Part shown: positions 7,988 through 17,514 of the stretch, in pieces | How the letters are laid out: each line of letters opens with the position of its first letter | Position numbering within the stretch: the first letter of the stretch is position 1 | Assembly: GCA_965221465.1 (NCBI GenBank) | Contig: OZ244892.1 | Coordinates: forward strand, 248,001-312,000 | Length of the DNA: 64,000 nucleotides | Direction: 5' to 3' | From: Azophilus sp965221465 | GTDB taxonomy: Bacteria; Pseudomonadota; Gammaproteobacteria; Pseudomonadales; Azotimanducaceae | The notes under the pieces: generated by a model | Database searches by the model: none | Told to the model about the DNA's origin: nothing | What the model saw: the letters and a program-made list of their open reading frames with translations, nothing else | Made by a program: the position numbers and the translations under genes

Positions 7988-9150
7988 GGGGCGGGTTCCT
8001 TGTCGGTTTCGTTGCGAACCGGGTGCAGCGCCATGTTCAGCGCTTCATAGCCGGTCTGGCGGCGGTAAGCGGGCCATGCCTCGTACTTCGGCTCGCCGTG
8101 CAGAAAGTCGATGCGAGACACTCTTTTCGCGACCTGTTGCAGCACCGACCTCAGGATCAGACGGGCCTGGTGTGCCCCCAGGCAGGTGTGGGGCCCGGCG
8201 CCGTAGGCGACATGCACGTTCCCCCGCCGGTCGATGCGCACGGTGTCGGCATCCGGAAACACGGTCTCGTCGCGGTTGGCTGCCGCCCAGCAGAGCGATG
8301 CGCGGTGGCCCGGTGGGATCCGCACGCCGTTGATGTCGGCGCCGGCAGGACAGGTTCGGCCGATATGCGTGAGCGGCGAGCAGACCCGCACGAATTCTTC
8401 GGCGGCAGTGCGGATCAGGCCGGGCTCGCCGCGCAGCCGGTCGAGGTCTTCGGGATGGCCGGCGAGGTGCACCAGCGCGAAGGCGATCACGGAAACCACG
8501 GTGTCACGGCCTCCCGCAAAGGTGAGTATGGCAAAGCCGAGAATCTCGTCGCGGGTCAGTTTCCGTCCGTCGTGAACAGCGGCGGAGAGCGTTCCGAACA
8601 GGTCGACGCCGGGGTTTTCGGCGGCATCCGTCAGTACGCGGTCGAGATACCGGTACAGTTCCGCGCGGGAGGCGTCATCGTAGAGCAGGTTGGTGTTCCA
8701 GTTTTCCCAGAGCCGGCCGTCCTCGGGAGGCCGTTTCAGCATCAGGGCCAGGGCGCGGGATTGCAGCTTGACGGCGAAATCGCGGATGACGTCGAATGGG
8801 CCGCAGCCGAGGACGGCGTCGAGGAGGCCGGATGTCAATTTGCCAACGGCTTCGATGACGTCTGGTTGCCGTGGGCGCTCGAAAAACGGCTGTGCCAGGG
8901 CGCGCCAGGCTGTATGTTCCGGCGGGTCGGTCTCGATCGGCAATTCCCGAACATCCCGAAAGGGCTCTTCCCCCGGAATCGGCACCCGGAACGGCGCATC
9001 GGAGCTGAATGCCCGGAAATCCCGGGCAGCCCGACGGACATCGGCGTGCCGGAGAATCATGGGAATCGTCTCCCCCGCGAACTCTGCCGCCAGCACGCCG
9101 CTCGACGCGCGCGCCGCCTTGAACGGGTCGGTCAGGTCCCAGGCGCTCAT
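7984..9150 (-). CDS. Cytochrome P450
   Basis: This is a complete 388-residue bacterial P450. The I-helix carries LTFAGGRDTVVS (the A/G-G-x-D-T oxygen-activation motif), the K-helix carries EEFVR (ExxR), and the haem loop is YGAGPHTCLGAHQARL with the proximal Cys at residue 323. The N-terminus reads MSAWDLTDPFKAARASSG; I choose the ATG at 9150 because the open frame further upstream is arginine-rich and does not match P450s. It leads a two-gene unit with the sulfatase through a four-base overlap. Hydroxylation of a hydrophobic substrate is the likely role. No ferredoxin gene is seen beside it. Confidence 0.88.
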   Translation of the reverse strand: MSAWDLTDPFKAARASSGVLAAEFAGETIPMILRHADVRRAARDFRAFSSDAPFRVPIPGEEPFRDVRELPIETDPPEHTAWRALAQPFFERPRQPDVIEAVGKLTSGLLDAVLGCGPFDVIRDFAVKLQSRALALMLKRPPEDGRLWENWNTNLLYDDASRAELYRYLDRVLTDAAENPGVDLFGTLSAAVHDGRKLTRDEILGFAILTFAGGRDTVVSVIAFALVHLAGHPEDLDRLRGEPGLIRTAAEEFVRVCSPLTHIGRTCPAGADINGVRIPPGHRASLCWAAANRDETVFPDADTVRIDRRGNVHVAYGAGPHTCLGAHQARLILRSVLQQVAKRVSRIDFLHGEPKYEAWPAYRRQTGYEALNMALHPVRNETDKEPAP

Positions 9151-9409
9151 ACAGGTTGTGCCCGGTACTGGGCCACGCATTCGATGTCGCTGCAGAACGC
9201 CCGCAGCGACCCTCCGCATTGGACACCTCGCAGGGAGTGCACGGTCGTATTGCCAGGGACCGCAATGGCGCAATGGCACTTTGCGGACAATCCTGGGCCG
9301 TGGCCGCCTGGCTGCCGTTGCCGATGGGGCCGGCAATTGTCTGCGTGCCGCACGCTTACGCGAACCACGGGGCCGAGCGGTGTCGCGCCAACGCATGCAT
9401 CACGCAACA

Positions 9410-11041
9410 CTACTGCAGCCCCGCGCGATTGCCGAACAGGCCGACGTAGCCGCTGAACGGTGGCAGCGAAGCCGGGCAGCTTCCGGCCTCCGGCGTGCAG
9501 CCCACGCTCAAGTGGGTATCGACAGCGCCGTTCTCCGGCGGCGCCCAGTCGATTTGCCGGTCGGTCAGGTTGAAGGCGCACAGGGCGGAGTGTCCTCCGC
9601 CTTTCCTTTCGAATACCAGCAGGTCGCCGCCGGCATCGAGAAAGTGCAGGTCGCCGGTTTTCAGTGCGTCGGACGAGCGACGCAAGCCGATGGCCTGGCG
9701 AAAGAAGCCGAGTGTCGATTGCGGGTCGCCCACCTGGACATCCGCCGCCAGCAGCCGGTGTTCCTCGGGCAACGGCAGCCAGGGCTCCGCCATCGAGAAC
9801 CCTGCGCGCTCGGCGTTACGGCGCCAGGGCATGGGTGTCCGTGCGCCGTCACGGCCGAGGGTCTGCGGCCAGTTGTTCTTCGCTTCGGGGTCCTGCAGCT
9901 TCTCGAATGGAATCTCGGCCTGGGGCAGCCCGAGTTCCTCGCCCTGGTAGATCAGCGTGGTGCCGCGCAGGGAAACCTGCAGCAACACGAACAGCCGGGC
10001 CATGTGCGGCGGTTCCGGCTGCCGGCGCCATCTGCTGACGACACGCGGCACGTCGTGGTTGGAGAAGGCCCAGGACGGCCAGCCTTCGCCGGGGTCGCCG
10101 TTCCAGTTGCCGAGCACACGCCGAACATTGTCCGCCGTCAGTTCGTCCATGCCGAGAAACTCGAACCCGTAAGAACTGTGCAGCCGTTTCGAATCGGCCG
10201 TGTAGGCTTTCTGTATCGACAGCGAATCTCCGGAACCGATCTCGGCAACGGTAAACACGTCGCCGAAGGAATCGGTCAGGCGCCGGAAGCGTTCCAGCAG
10301 GGCGGGCATGTCGGGGTGGTTCATGGTGTACCTGGGTTCCTGCATCAGGTACGGCCTGGACGTGTGGAAGAACGGGGGCTCGGCCCTGGGATTGTCCCGC
10401 AGCAGCGGGTCGTGCATGCCGTGGTTCAGGGCATCCAGCCGGAATCCGTCGACGCCCCGGTCGAGCCAGAACCGGGCAACGTCCATCAGGGCTTCCTGAA
10501 CCGCCGGAAGGTGCAGGTTCAGGTGCGGCTGCTCGGCAAGAAAGTCGTGATGGTAGTACTGTTCCCGCCGCGCATCCCAGGTCCAGCCGGGCCCGGTGAA
10601 CACCGACTGCCAGTTGTTGGGCGGCGAACCGTCGGCTTTCGCGTCTGCCCAGACGTACCAGTCTGCCTTGTCGTTGTCGCGGCTCGAGCGGCTCTCTTCG
10701 AACCAGGGGTGCTCGTCGGACGTGTGCGCATAGACTTGGTCGATCAGCACCTTCAGGTCGAGACGGTGAGCCTTCTGAAGGAGGGCGTCGAAGTCGTCGA
10801 GGGTGCCGAACACCGGGTCGACGTCGCGGTAGTCCGACACGTCGTAGCCGAAGTCCTTCATGGGCGACGTGAAAAAGGGAGAGATCCAGATGCCGTCCAC
10901 GCCGAGATCGGCAATGTACTCGAGCTTCGATGCGATGCCCCGCAGATCGCCGATGCCGTCGTCGTTCGTGTCCAGGAAACTGCGGGGGTACACCTGGTAG
11001 ATGACGGCGCCCCGCCACCAGTCGTTTGCAGCGTCGTTCAA
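9410..11041 (-). CDS. GH13 alpha-glucosidase (cytoplasmic)
   Basis: This 543-residue GH13 enzyme lacks a signal peptide. The order is WWRGAVIYQVYPRSFLDTN, GVDGIWISPFFTSPMKDFGY, then the nucleophile in DGFRLDALNH (Asp203), the acid/base in VAEIGSGDS (Glu267) and the third acid in FSNHDVPR (Asp330). This pattern is that of alpha-1,4-glucosidases or oligo-1,6-glucosidases such as GH13_23. The start is TTG at 11041, with GGAGG upstream lying inside the end of the ATPase gene, three bases away. It is the last gene of the sugar import operon and would cut imported alpha-glucosides to glucose. Confidence 0.92.
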   Translation of the reverse strand: MNDAANDWWRGAVIYQVYPRSFLDTNDDGIGDLRGIASKLEYIADLGVDGIWISPFFTSPMKDFGYDVSDYRDVDPVFGTLDDFDALLQKAHRLDLKVLIDQVYAHTSDEHPWFEESRSSRDNDKADWYVWADAKADGSPPNNWQSVFTGPGWTWDARREQYYHHDFLAEQPHLNLHLPAVQEALMDVARFWLDRGVDGFRLDALNHGMHDPLLRDNPRAEPPFFHTSRPYLMQEPRYTMNHPDMPALLERFRRLTDSFGDVFTVAEIGSGDSLSIQKAYTADSKRLHSSYGFEFLGMDELTADNVRRVLGNWNGDPGEGWPSWAFSNHDVPRVVSRWRRQPEPPHMARLFVLLQVSLRGTTLIYQGEELGLPQAEIPFEKLQDPEAKNNWPQTLGRDGARTPMPWRRNAERAGFSMAEPWLPLPEEHRLLAADVQVGDPQSTLGFFRQAIGLRRSSDALKTGDLHFLDAGGDLLVFERKGGGHSALCAFNLTDRQIDWAPPENGAVDTHLSVGCTPEAGSCPASLPPFSGYVGLFGNRAGLQ

Positions 11042-11044
11042 AAT

Positions 11045-12109
<1,065 letters not shown>

Positions 12110-12111
12110 GG

Positions 12112-13359
12112 TCAACCCTTGACGGCGCCGGCGCTCAATCCCCTCACCAGGGTCTTCTGGAAGGCGATGAAGAGAATGACGACGGGAATGCTCACCAGAA
12201 TGCTGGCGGCGGCAAAGTCGCCCCATTGCTGCCCGGTGGCCGGAATCATGGAAGCCAGGCCCACCGGCAGGGTGTACTGGTCGTTGGAGGTATTGAACAC
12301 CAGCGCGAGCAGAAACTCGTTCCAGGCGGCAAGAAACGAGAAGAGCGCAGTCACCGCCACGGCCGGCAGCGACAGCGGCAGAACGATGTGACGAAATATC
12401 TCGAGCTGGGTGCAGCCCTCGATGGCCGCGGCTTCTTCCACTTCCCTTGGGATCGAATCGAAGAATCCCTTCAGCATCCAGACGCACAAGGGGAGTGCCG
12501 TGACCGAGTAGACGACAATCAGGCCGATGCTGGTGTTCAACAACCCCAGGGATTTCATGATCATGAAGTAGGGCAGCAGAATGACGATGCCGGGGAACAT
12601 CTGCACCAGGACGAACAGGAACATCGAGGCGCGTCGGCCGGAAAACCGGTAGCGGCTGAACGCGTAGCCTGCTGGGATGGCGAGCAGCAGCCCGGCGACG
12701 GTGGTGCCGACTGAAACGATCAGCGAATTGCCGACCCAGGTGCCGAAAGCGGCGCTCGAGAGGACGGTTGCGAAATGATCCAGGGTGAAGGCGTCGCCGA
12801 TGGCCCCGCCCAGGACGTTGCCCGGAGATATCGCCACATCCGCGATCCACACCAGGGGTATGACCACCGGAGCCGAGGCATGGATCAGGAGAACCTGTGC
12901 ACCGGCCCGCGACAGTCTCGGTTCCAGGCTCCGATTGCTCTGCAGGCACTCCGTGACGAATGCCGAATCCATCTTTCCCGATGCCCAGGCGGATACCCTT
13001 GCCGAGAGCAGCCAGTAAAGCGCCAGCACTGCGGGAATGGCGAGCCAGGCGATCGTCCAGAGGTCGTAGACGCTCTTCCCGCCGGCGAGAAGCAGGAAAC
13101 CGGCGATTCCCGCCCCGGCGGCTGCCAGCGTTGCGCCGAGCCCTTTCTTCCAGGTAGCCGGGTCGCCGGCGAGACAGGCTCGACAACCGGCAAGAAGCAC
13201 CGCGCCGCAGAGCAGACCGGCTTGCCGGGCCTCGTCGCCCCGCAGCAATTCCAGAGCGACGACGATGGCCAGCACCCCGGCGGCAGCGGGCAGCCAGCGT
13301 CGCAGTGCCTGCACTTCGGCGGGCACCACCCAGTCGATGAGGTCGGACGTCCCGCTCAC
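12112..13359 (-). CDS. Sugar ABC transporter permease, MalG type
   Basis: This 415-residue inner-membrane permease carries the EAA loop EEAAAIEGCTQLEIFRHIVL, which docks to the ATPase. The first ~110 residues contain extra hydrophobic stretches (AAAGVLAIVVALELL, LLCGAVLLAGCRAC, LGATLAAAGAGIAGFLLLAG, IAWLAIPAVLALYWLL) before the standard six-helix core that starts near LIHASAPVVIPLVWI. MalG-type proteins are usually about 280-300 residues, so this N-terminal membrane extension of about 120 residues is unusual. The start is GTG at 13359 with GGAGG upstream; it overlaps the preceding permease stop as GTGA. Confidence 0.88.
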   Translation of the reverse strand: MSGTSDLIDWVVPAEVQALRRWLPAAAGVLAIVVALELLRGDEARQAGLLCGAVLLAGCRACLAGDPATWKKGLGATLAAAGAGIAGFLLLAGGKSVYDLWTIAWLAIPAVLALYWLLSARVSAWASGKMDSAFVTECLQSNRSLEPRLSRAGAQVLLIHASAPVVIPLVWIADVAISPGNVLGGAIGDAFTLDHFATVLSSAAFGTWVGNSLIVSVGTTVAGLLLAIPAGYAFSRYRFSGRRASMFLFVLVQMFPGIVILLPYFMIMKSLGLLNTSIGLIVVYSVTALPLCVWMLKGFFDSIPREVEEAAAIEGCTQLEIFRHIVLPLSLPAVAVTALFSFLAAWNEFLLALVFNTSNDQYTLPVGLASMIPATGQQWGDFAAASILVSIPVVILFIAFQKTLVRGLSAGAVKG

Positions 13360-14831
13360 CGTGCGACCTCCAGGACCCCGGAGCGTTTCACGTAAACCCA
13401 GGAAAACGCGAGCAGCATGAAGAAGATGGCAACCGACCAGGCGGCGGCAACGCCATAGTATCCGTGGTCGAATGCGACACTGAACACGTACGTTACCAGC
13501 GTATCCGTCGCGCCGGGTTCGCCGAAGCCCACATGGGGATTGCCCCGCGTCATCAGGTAGATGGTGTTGAACGTATTGAATGTCCAGATGAAACCGAGCA
13601 GCGAAACGGGAACGAGCGTGCCCTTGAGATTGGGCAGCGTCAGGTGCACGAACTGCTTCCAGCTCGAGATGCCGTCGAGTTCGGCCGCCTCGAACATCTC
13701 CGTGGAGATGGCCTGAAGTGCGCCGGAGAGCGCCATCGTCATGAACGGAATTCCCAGCCAGATGTTCACCAGGATGACGGATACGCGCGCGGCGGCGGGT
13801 GTGGCCGTAAAGTCGATGGCGGTTCCCAGAATGGCATTGATCAGCCCGTCGGGCTGCAGCATTCCATTCCAGGCGAGCACCGAGATGTAACCGGGAATGG
13901 CCCACGGCAGAAGCAGGATCGTGCGGTACAGCGTGCGCCCCCGGATGCCCGGCCGAGTCAGGGTAAAAGCGAGCAGCAGCCCCAGGCCGACATGGGCGGT
14001 CACGTTGGCAATGGTCCAGACGAAGGTGAACAGCGTCACCCTGACGACGCCGGGGCTCGAAAAGACGGTGGCGAAATTCTCGAACCCGATCCAGTTCTCT
14101 TCCCCCAGGTGGCTCTGGCTGGCGTCGGTGAAGGCCAGCCAGACGCCGTAGGCAACCGGGTAGAAGGTAAGCGCGGTCAGGCCGATCAGGGCGGGTGCCA
14201 CAAAGAAGTAGGCGCGGCTCGATCGCGCACGGCCACTCAGGATGTCGCGCCTGCGCAGGTAGAGAAGAAGCACGATCGCCGACAGGACGATGGAGCCCAG
14301 GGTCAGGGTGATGTGCAGGGTGTCCGGTGGCGGCGGTCGCCGGTCCGCAACGTCGGTGCGCGCCCTGATGGGCGCCAGGGGGGACAGGCCCCTTCCGTCG
14401 GCGTCGACCGGCAGCACTGCGATCCATTGATCCGTAGCGGGCGCCATGCCGGAGAGGGAACAGGACCACTCCAGGGTGTCCGGCCCGAGCACCGGGTTGT
14501 CGTTCTCGTCTCGGTGTGCCGGCCGCCCCGCCGTCCAGCAGTCCTGTGTGTCGAATGCCGGGGCGGAGCGGCGGAGCCCGTTGGTATCGCCGACCGACAG
14601 GGTCGAATGCAGTTGTGCATCGCCAATGTCGTCGAACGGCCTGTCCGATATCCACACCTGATAACTGCGGGTATCCGGCCCGGGGTCGTGCCGGACCTGA
14701 ACATGGATGCGCCGGTACTCGTGCTGCGCCGGGTCGGCCGCGAGGCGAGGCGCATCGACTCCGGCGGCGGCAGCTTGGTCGAATGACGCCAGCAAGGCGG
14801 CGCCCGCCAGTAACGTGGTTCGAGTTCGCAT
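13356..14831 (-). CDS. Sugar ABC transporter permease, MalF type, with N-terminal exported domain
   Basis: This 491-residue protein starts with a signal-like segment (MRTRTTLLAGAALLASFDQ) and about 150 residues with no membrane helix that include QVWISDRPFDDIG, two Cys and many polar residues. Only then comes a helix (LHITLTLGSIVLSAIVLLLY), followed by the permease core from FFVAPALIGLTALTFYPVAY. The EAA loop is MFEAAELDGISSWKQFVHLT. MalF of E. coli has a periplasmic P2 loop, but an exported N-terminal domain ahead of the first permease helix is not typical. The ATG directly follows the TAA of the binding-protein gene. The extra domain may help receive the binding protein; that is inference. 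Confidence 0.88.
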   Translation of the reverse strand: MRTRTTLLAGAALLASFDQAAAAGVDAPRLAADPAQHEYRRIHVQVRHDPGPDTRSYQVWISDRPFDDIGDAQLHSTLSVGDTNGLRRSAPAFDTQDCWTAGRPAHRDENDNPVLGPDTLEWSCSLSGMAPATDQWIAVLPVDADGRGLSPLAPIRARTDVADRRPPPPDTLHITLTLGSIVLSAIVLLLYLRRRDILSGRARSSRAYFFVAPALIGLTALTFYPVAYGVWLAFTDASQSHLGEENWIGFENFATVFSSPGVVRVTLFTFVWTIANVTAHVGLGLLLAFTLTRPGIRGRTLYRTILLLPWAIPGYISVLAWNGMLQPDGLINAILGTAIDFTATPAAARVSVILVNIWLGIPFMTMALSGALQAISTEMFEAAELDGISSWKQFVHLTLPNLKGTLVPVSLLGFIWTFNTFNTIYLMTRGNPHVGFGEPGATDTLVTYVFSVAFDHGYYGVAAAWSVAIFFMLLAFSWVYVKRSGVLEVAR

Positions 14832-16103
14832 TTACCAGGCCAGCATTCGCGCCAGTTCCCGGTCTGCGGCCTCGAGGGACGCATCGGCCGAGAGCGCCCC
14901 GTCATGGGTGAGCGCCAGGGCGGTATCGAGTTGTTCGAACAGCATGGCGGTTGCCCGGGCGGTGGGCACGGTCACACCGAAGCCCAGCTGTTCGACGAAG
15001 CCGCCGAGTACCGGATGGCCGGTGATCGCCGGGTCGTCGACGAGGTCGACCCGGGTGGGCAGGCTGTACGTGCCGAGCGCTGCATCCAACTGCACCTCCC
15101 GGGACGTCAACCACAACGCCAGTTTCACGGCCGCAACCTTGGCGGCGCTTTGCTTGGCGACGCCCCAGCCGAAATGCCCGATCATCGGCGCCGCCCGCTT
15201 TCCCGTCGCGCCGTCGTACGGCAACAGGGATTGGCCCAGCGAGACCCCGGATTCGACGTAACGGTCCCAGTTCCAGGGGCCGTCGATCACCATGGCGGCG
15301 CGACCGGTCTGGAACCGGGTGGACATGGCTTCGATTCCGTTGGTCGCCCCGGTGACGCCGTGCACGCGTTCGAGGTCGAGCACCCACCGCATCGCATCGG
15401 CAGTGCCCGCGGAGTTGAGCGTCGGATTGCCGGCATCGTCGAATAGCGCGCCCCCGGCGGCGGCTATGAACGGAATGAACCAGTACGACCACTTGACCGG
15501 CAAGGCGATGCCCGCGATGTCCCCGTTGGTCAGCGCCGCCGCGGCCTCGAGGAGATCTTCGGTGCGCCACAGGGCATTCGGATAGGGTTGGCCGGCATCG
15601 TCGAACAGCTCGGTGTTGTAAAGCAGGGTCATGCAACTCCGGCTGGCCGGCAGGGCGTAGAGCGTTGCGCCATAGCTCATGGCCGCGAGCGCGCTGCGAA
15701 CGAATCGGGCCTTCTGGGCCGGGGTCAGGTGCGGCCTCAAGTCTTCCAGCAGCGGAAACCCCTCCACCGAAACGTGGCCGATGCGGCCGAGTTCGGTCGC
15801 AGACAGGCGAATCAGGTCGGGGGCTTCGCCCGCCTGGGCAGCGTTGATGAACTGCTGCAGGTTTTGCAGGTAGGGAATGGTCACGGCCTCGACCCGGACA
15901 GCCGGGTTTTCGGCCGAGAACCGCTCGAGGGCATCGATGAACAACCGCTCTTCCACCGTATCGACGCCGAAGGTGTGCCACACCTCCACGCGTTCGGGTG
16001 ACGGCGGTTCGTCGGCGGGTAGCGACGAACACGCCAGCAACAGCAGGATGCCAATGAGGTGGGCCTTGTGCGACATCGGGGCGACAGAGGGATTTCCGGC
16101 CAT
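14832..16103 (-). CDS. ABC transporter sugar-binding protein, MalE-like
   Basis: This 423-residue extracellular solute-binding protein (family 1) begins with a signal segment HLIGILLLLACSS; LLAC could be a lipobox, so it may be lipid-anchored, otherwise periplasmic. VEVWHTFGVDTVEERLFIDA is the usual first lobe, with INAAQAGEAPDLIRLSATEL and GRAAMVIDGPWNWDRY further on, typical of maltose/oligosaccharide binders. I choose ATG 16103 because AGG lies six bases before it; ATG 16076 is possible. It is first in the operon (binding protein, MalF, MalG, ATPase, glucosidase), so the promoter should lie between 16104 and 16322, shared with the divergent dioxygenase gene. Confidence 0.88.
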   Translation of the reverse strand: MAGNPSVAPMSHKAHLIGILLLLACSSLPADEPPSPERVEVWHTFGVDTVEERLFIDALERFSAENPAVRVEAVTIPYLQNLQQFINAAQAGEAPDLIRLSATELGRIGHVSVEGFPLLEDLRPHLTPAQKARFVRSALAAMSYGATLYALPASRSCMTLLYNTELFDDAGQPYPNALWRTEDLLEAAAALTNGDIAGIALPVKWSYWFIPFIAAAGGALFDDAGNPTLNSAGTADAMRWVLDLERVHGVTGATNGIEAMSTRFQTGRAAMVIDGPWNWDRYVESGVSLGQSLLPYDGATGKRAAPMIGHFGWGVAKQSAAKVAAVKLALWLTSREVQLDAALGTYSLPTRVDLVDDPAITGHPVLGGFVEQLGFGVTVPTARATAMLFEQLDTALALTHDGALSADASLEAADRELARMLAW

Positions 16104-16322
16104 ATATACCTGCGAGTTCGGCGGCCATGCAAACCTGCCCCGATGAATACGATTGCGTAAAGCCAGCCCTTGACCCGGGCGGATTGGCTCCGGCACTTTA
16201 CGCCCATTCCGGTTCTCCGGTTGGCGGCCGGGCTTGTCGAGAGCGACGATTGCTCAGCCGGGCACCACCTGTCTGCCGTGTCGGAGAATCGCTTGGGCAG
16301 GGCTCGATGGAGGCGATGCGAC

Positions 16323-17144
16323 ATGTCGATGGTAACGGAGGCCGACCGCAGGCAATACGCCGAGAAGGGTTTCATGGTGCTTGAAGGGGTCATTCCACCG
16401 GAAACGCTGACCATGTTGAGGGAGGAGTGCTCCTACTTTCTCGGCTACATGGATTCCCGCATGGATGCGGGGCTGGTCGGCAAGGGCGCGCTTTCCCGGC
16501 GGGGTCGCCGCTACTTCGTCAACAACATGTACCGCTACAGTTCGAGGTTGTGGCGCTTCGTTTTTGGGGAACTGATGGCGGAGGTCTGCCGCAACACGCT
16601 GGGTCCGGATGCGTTCCTGTTCAACGAACAGTGGGTCGTCAAGGGCGCCGAACAGGGCATGCGCTTCGACTGGCACCAGGACTCCGGCTACGTCAAGTCG
16701 GTGGACCCGGACACCGTTCACCCGCCCTACCTGACCTGCTGGTGCACCCTCGATGCGGTCAGCGAGGAAAACGGCACCGTCTACGTTCTCGACCACGAAA
16801 CGGGCGGCACCCTCGGCAACATCGTCACCCACCATCGAGACCCCGAGAACAACGACCTGGTCGGCTACACCGGCGACTATCCCGGTACCGCCATGCAGGC
16901 GCCGGCCGGCAGCATCATCGCGTTCACGAGCTACAACCTGCACCGGAGCGGCGCCAATACGACCGGGCAGATGCGCCGCGTCTATCTGCCCCAATACGCC
17001 TCGGCCCCGGTTGTGAACACGCGTACCGGAGAACAGTTCAATCTGGCGGTTCCCTTCCTGAGGAATGGCGAAATCGTCTACGAGCGCGCAGAGGACACCG
17101 CCGCCAACTGGGGAGGTGCGGACGGGCCGTTGCCTGCCGCGTAA
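16323..17144 (+). CDS. Phytanoyl-CoA dioxygenase (PhyH) family protein
   Basis: This 273-residue Fe(II)/2-oxoglutarate oxygenase has the facial triad His118-x-Asp120 in RFDWHQDSGY and His207 in NLHRSGANTT, with a 2-oxoglutarate-binding Arg in GQMRRVYLPQ. The N-terminus RRQYAEKGFMVLEGVIPPET is the standard PhyH start. The ATG at 16323 follows GGAGG at about 16308. Members hydroxylate phytanoyl-CoA, ectoine, secondary metabolites or halogenate substrates; nothing here decides which. It is divergent from the sugar operon and followed by repeat family B. Confidence 0.88.
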   Translation: MSMVTEADRRQYAEKGFMVLEGVIPPETLTMLREECSYFLGYMDSRMDAGLVGKGALSRRGRRYFVNNMYRYSSRLWRFVFGELMAEVCRNTLGPDAFLFNEQWVVKGAEQGMRFDWHQDSGYVKSVDPDTVHPPYLTCWCTLDAVSEENGTVYVLDHETGGTLGNIVTHHRDPENNDLVGYTGDYPGTAMQAPAGSIIAFTSYNLHRSGANTTGQMRRVYLPQYASAPVVNTRTGEQFNLAVPFLRNGEIVYERAEDTAANWGGADGPLPAA

Positions 17145-17203
17145 CGAGCCCTGTATCTCGCTGTGTCCCGGCACACGGCGAGTGCAGCGCCCTCCCTGGC
17201 GAG

Positions 17204-17366
17204 TTCCGAACCCGGCGCGCCGGGACGATGACGCGCAAGGAATACCTGCCATACGCTGGGAGAGAACAGGTGTGCGGTGCGTGTATACGGCTCGCCGAAT
17301 GGCGCTGTTGGGGCTCGTTGGCGAATTCAATAAAACCAATCACTTGGAATGAGTGTTCCATGAACG
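17204..17366. repeat. Family B intergenic repeat, copy 1 (internally shortened)
   Basis: It contains the perfect palindrome CCCGGCGCGCCGGG (17211-17224), then the family block GCTGGGAGAGAACAGGTGTG and the tail AATCACTTGGAA, ending TGTTCCATGAA. The middle section found in copies at 51291 and 53453 is missing. It lies 60 bases after the dioxygenase stop and before the TonB receptor, in a 370-base gap otherwise without genes. Confidence 0.75.
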
Positions 17367-17514
17367 CGATGCGGTATTGGCCGCTCGCGGCGGGATTCCG
17401 CATGGCCCTGCATTCGTATGCGGGGCATGCATACGAATGCGTTGGCTTGCGTCATGGAGGTGTCCTTTCTAGCATCTTCCGTTGGGACAAAACGCCTGAA
17501 AAAAGGGGATCGAG

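Noticed and set aside
9151..9409. Possible ferredoxin gene between glucosidase and P450
   Set aside because: A Cys-containing minus frame was inspected because P450s often have a ferredoxin beside them, but no 3Fe-4S or 2Fe-2S Cys spacing is present.
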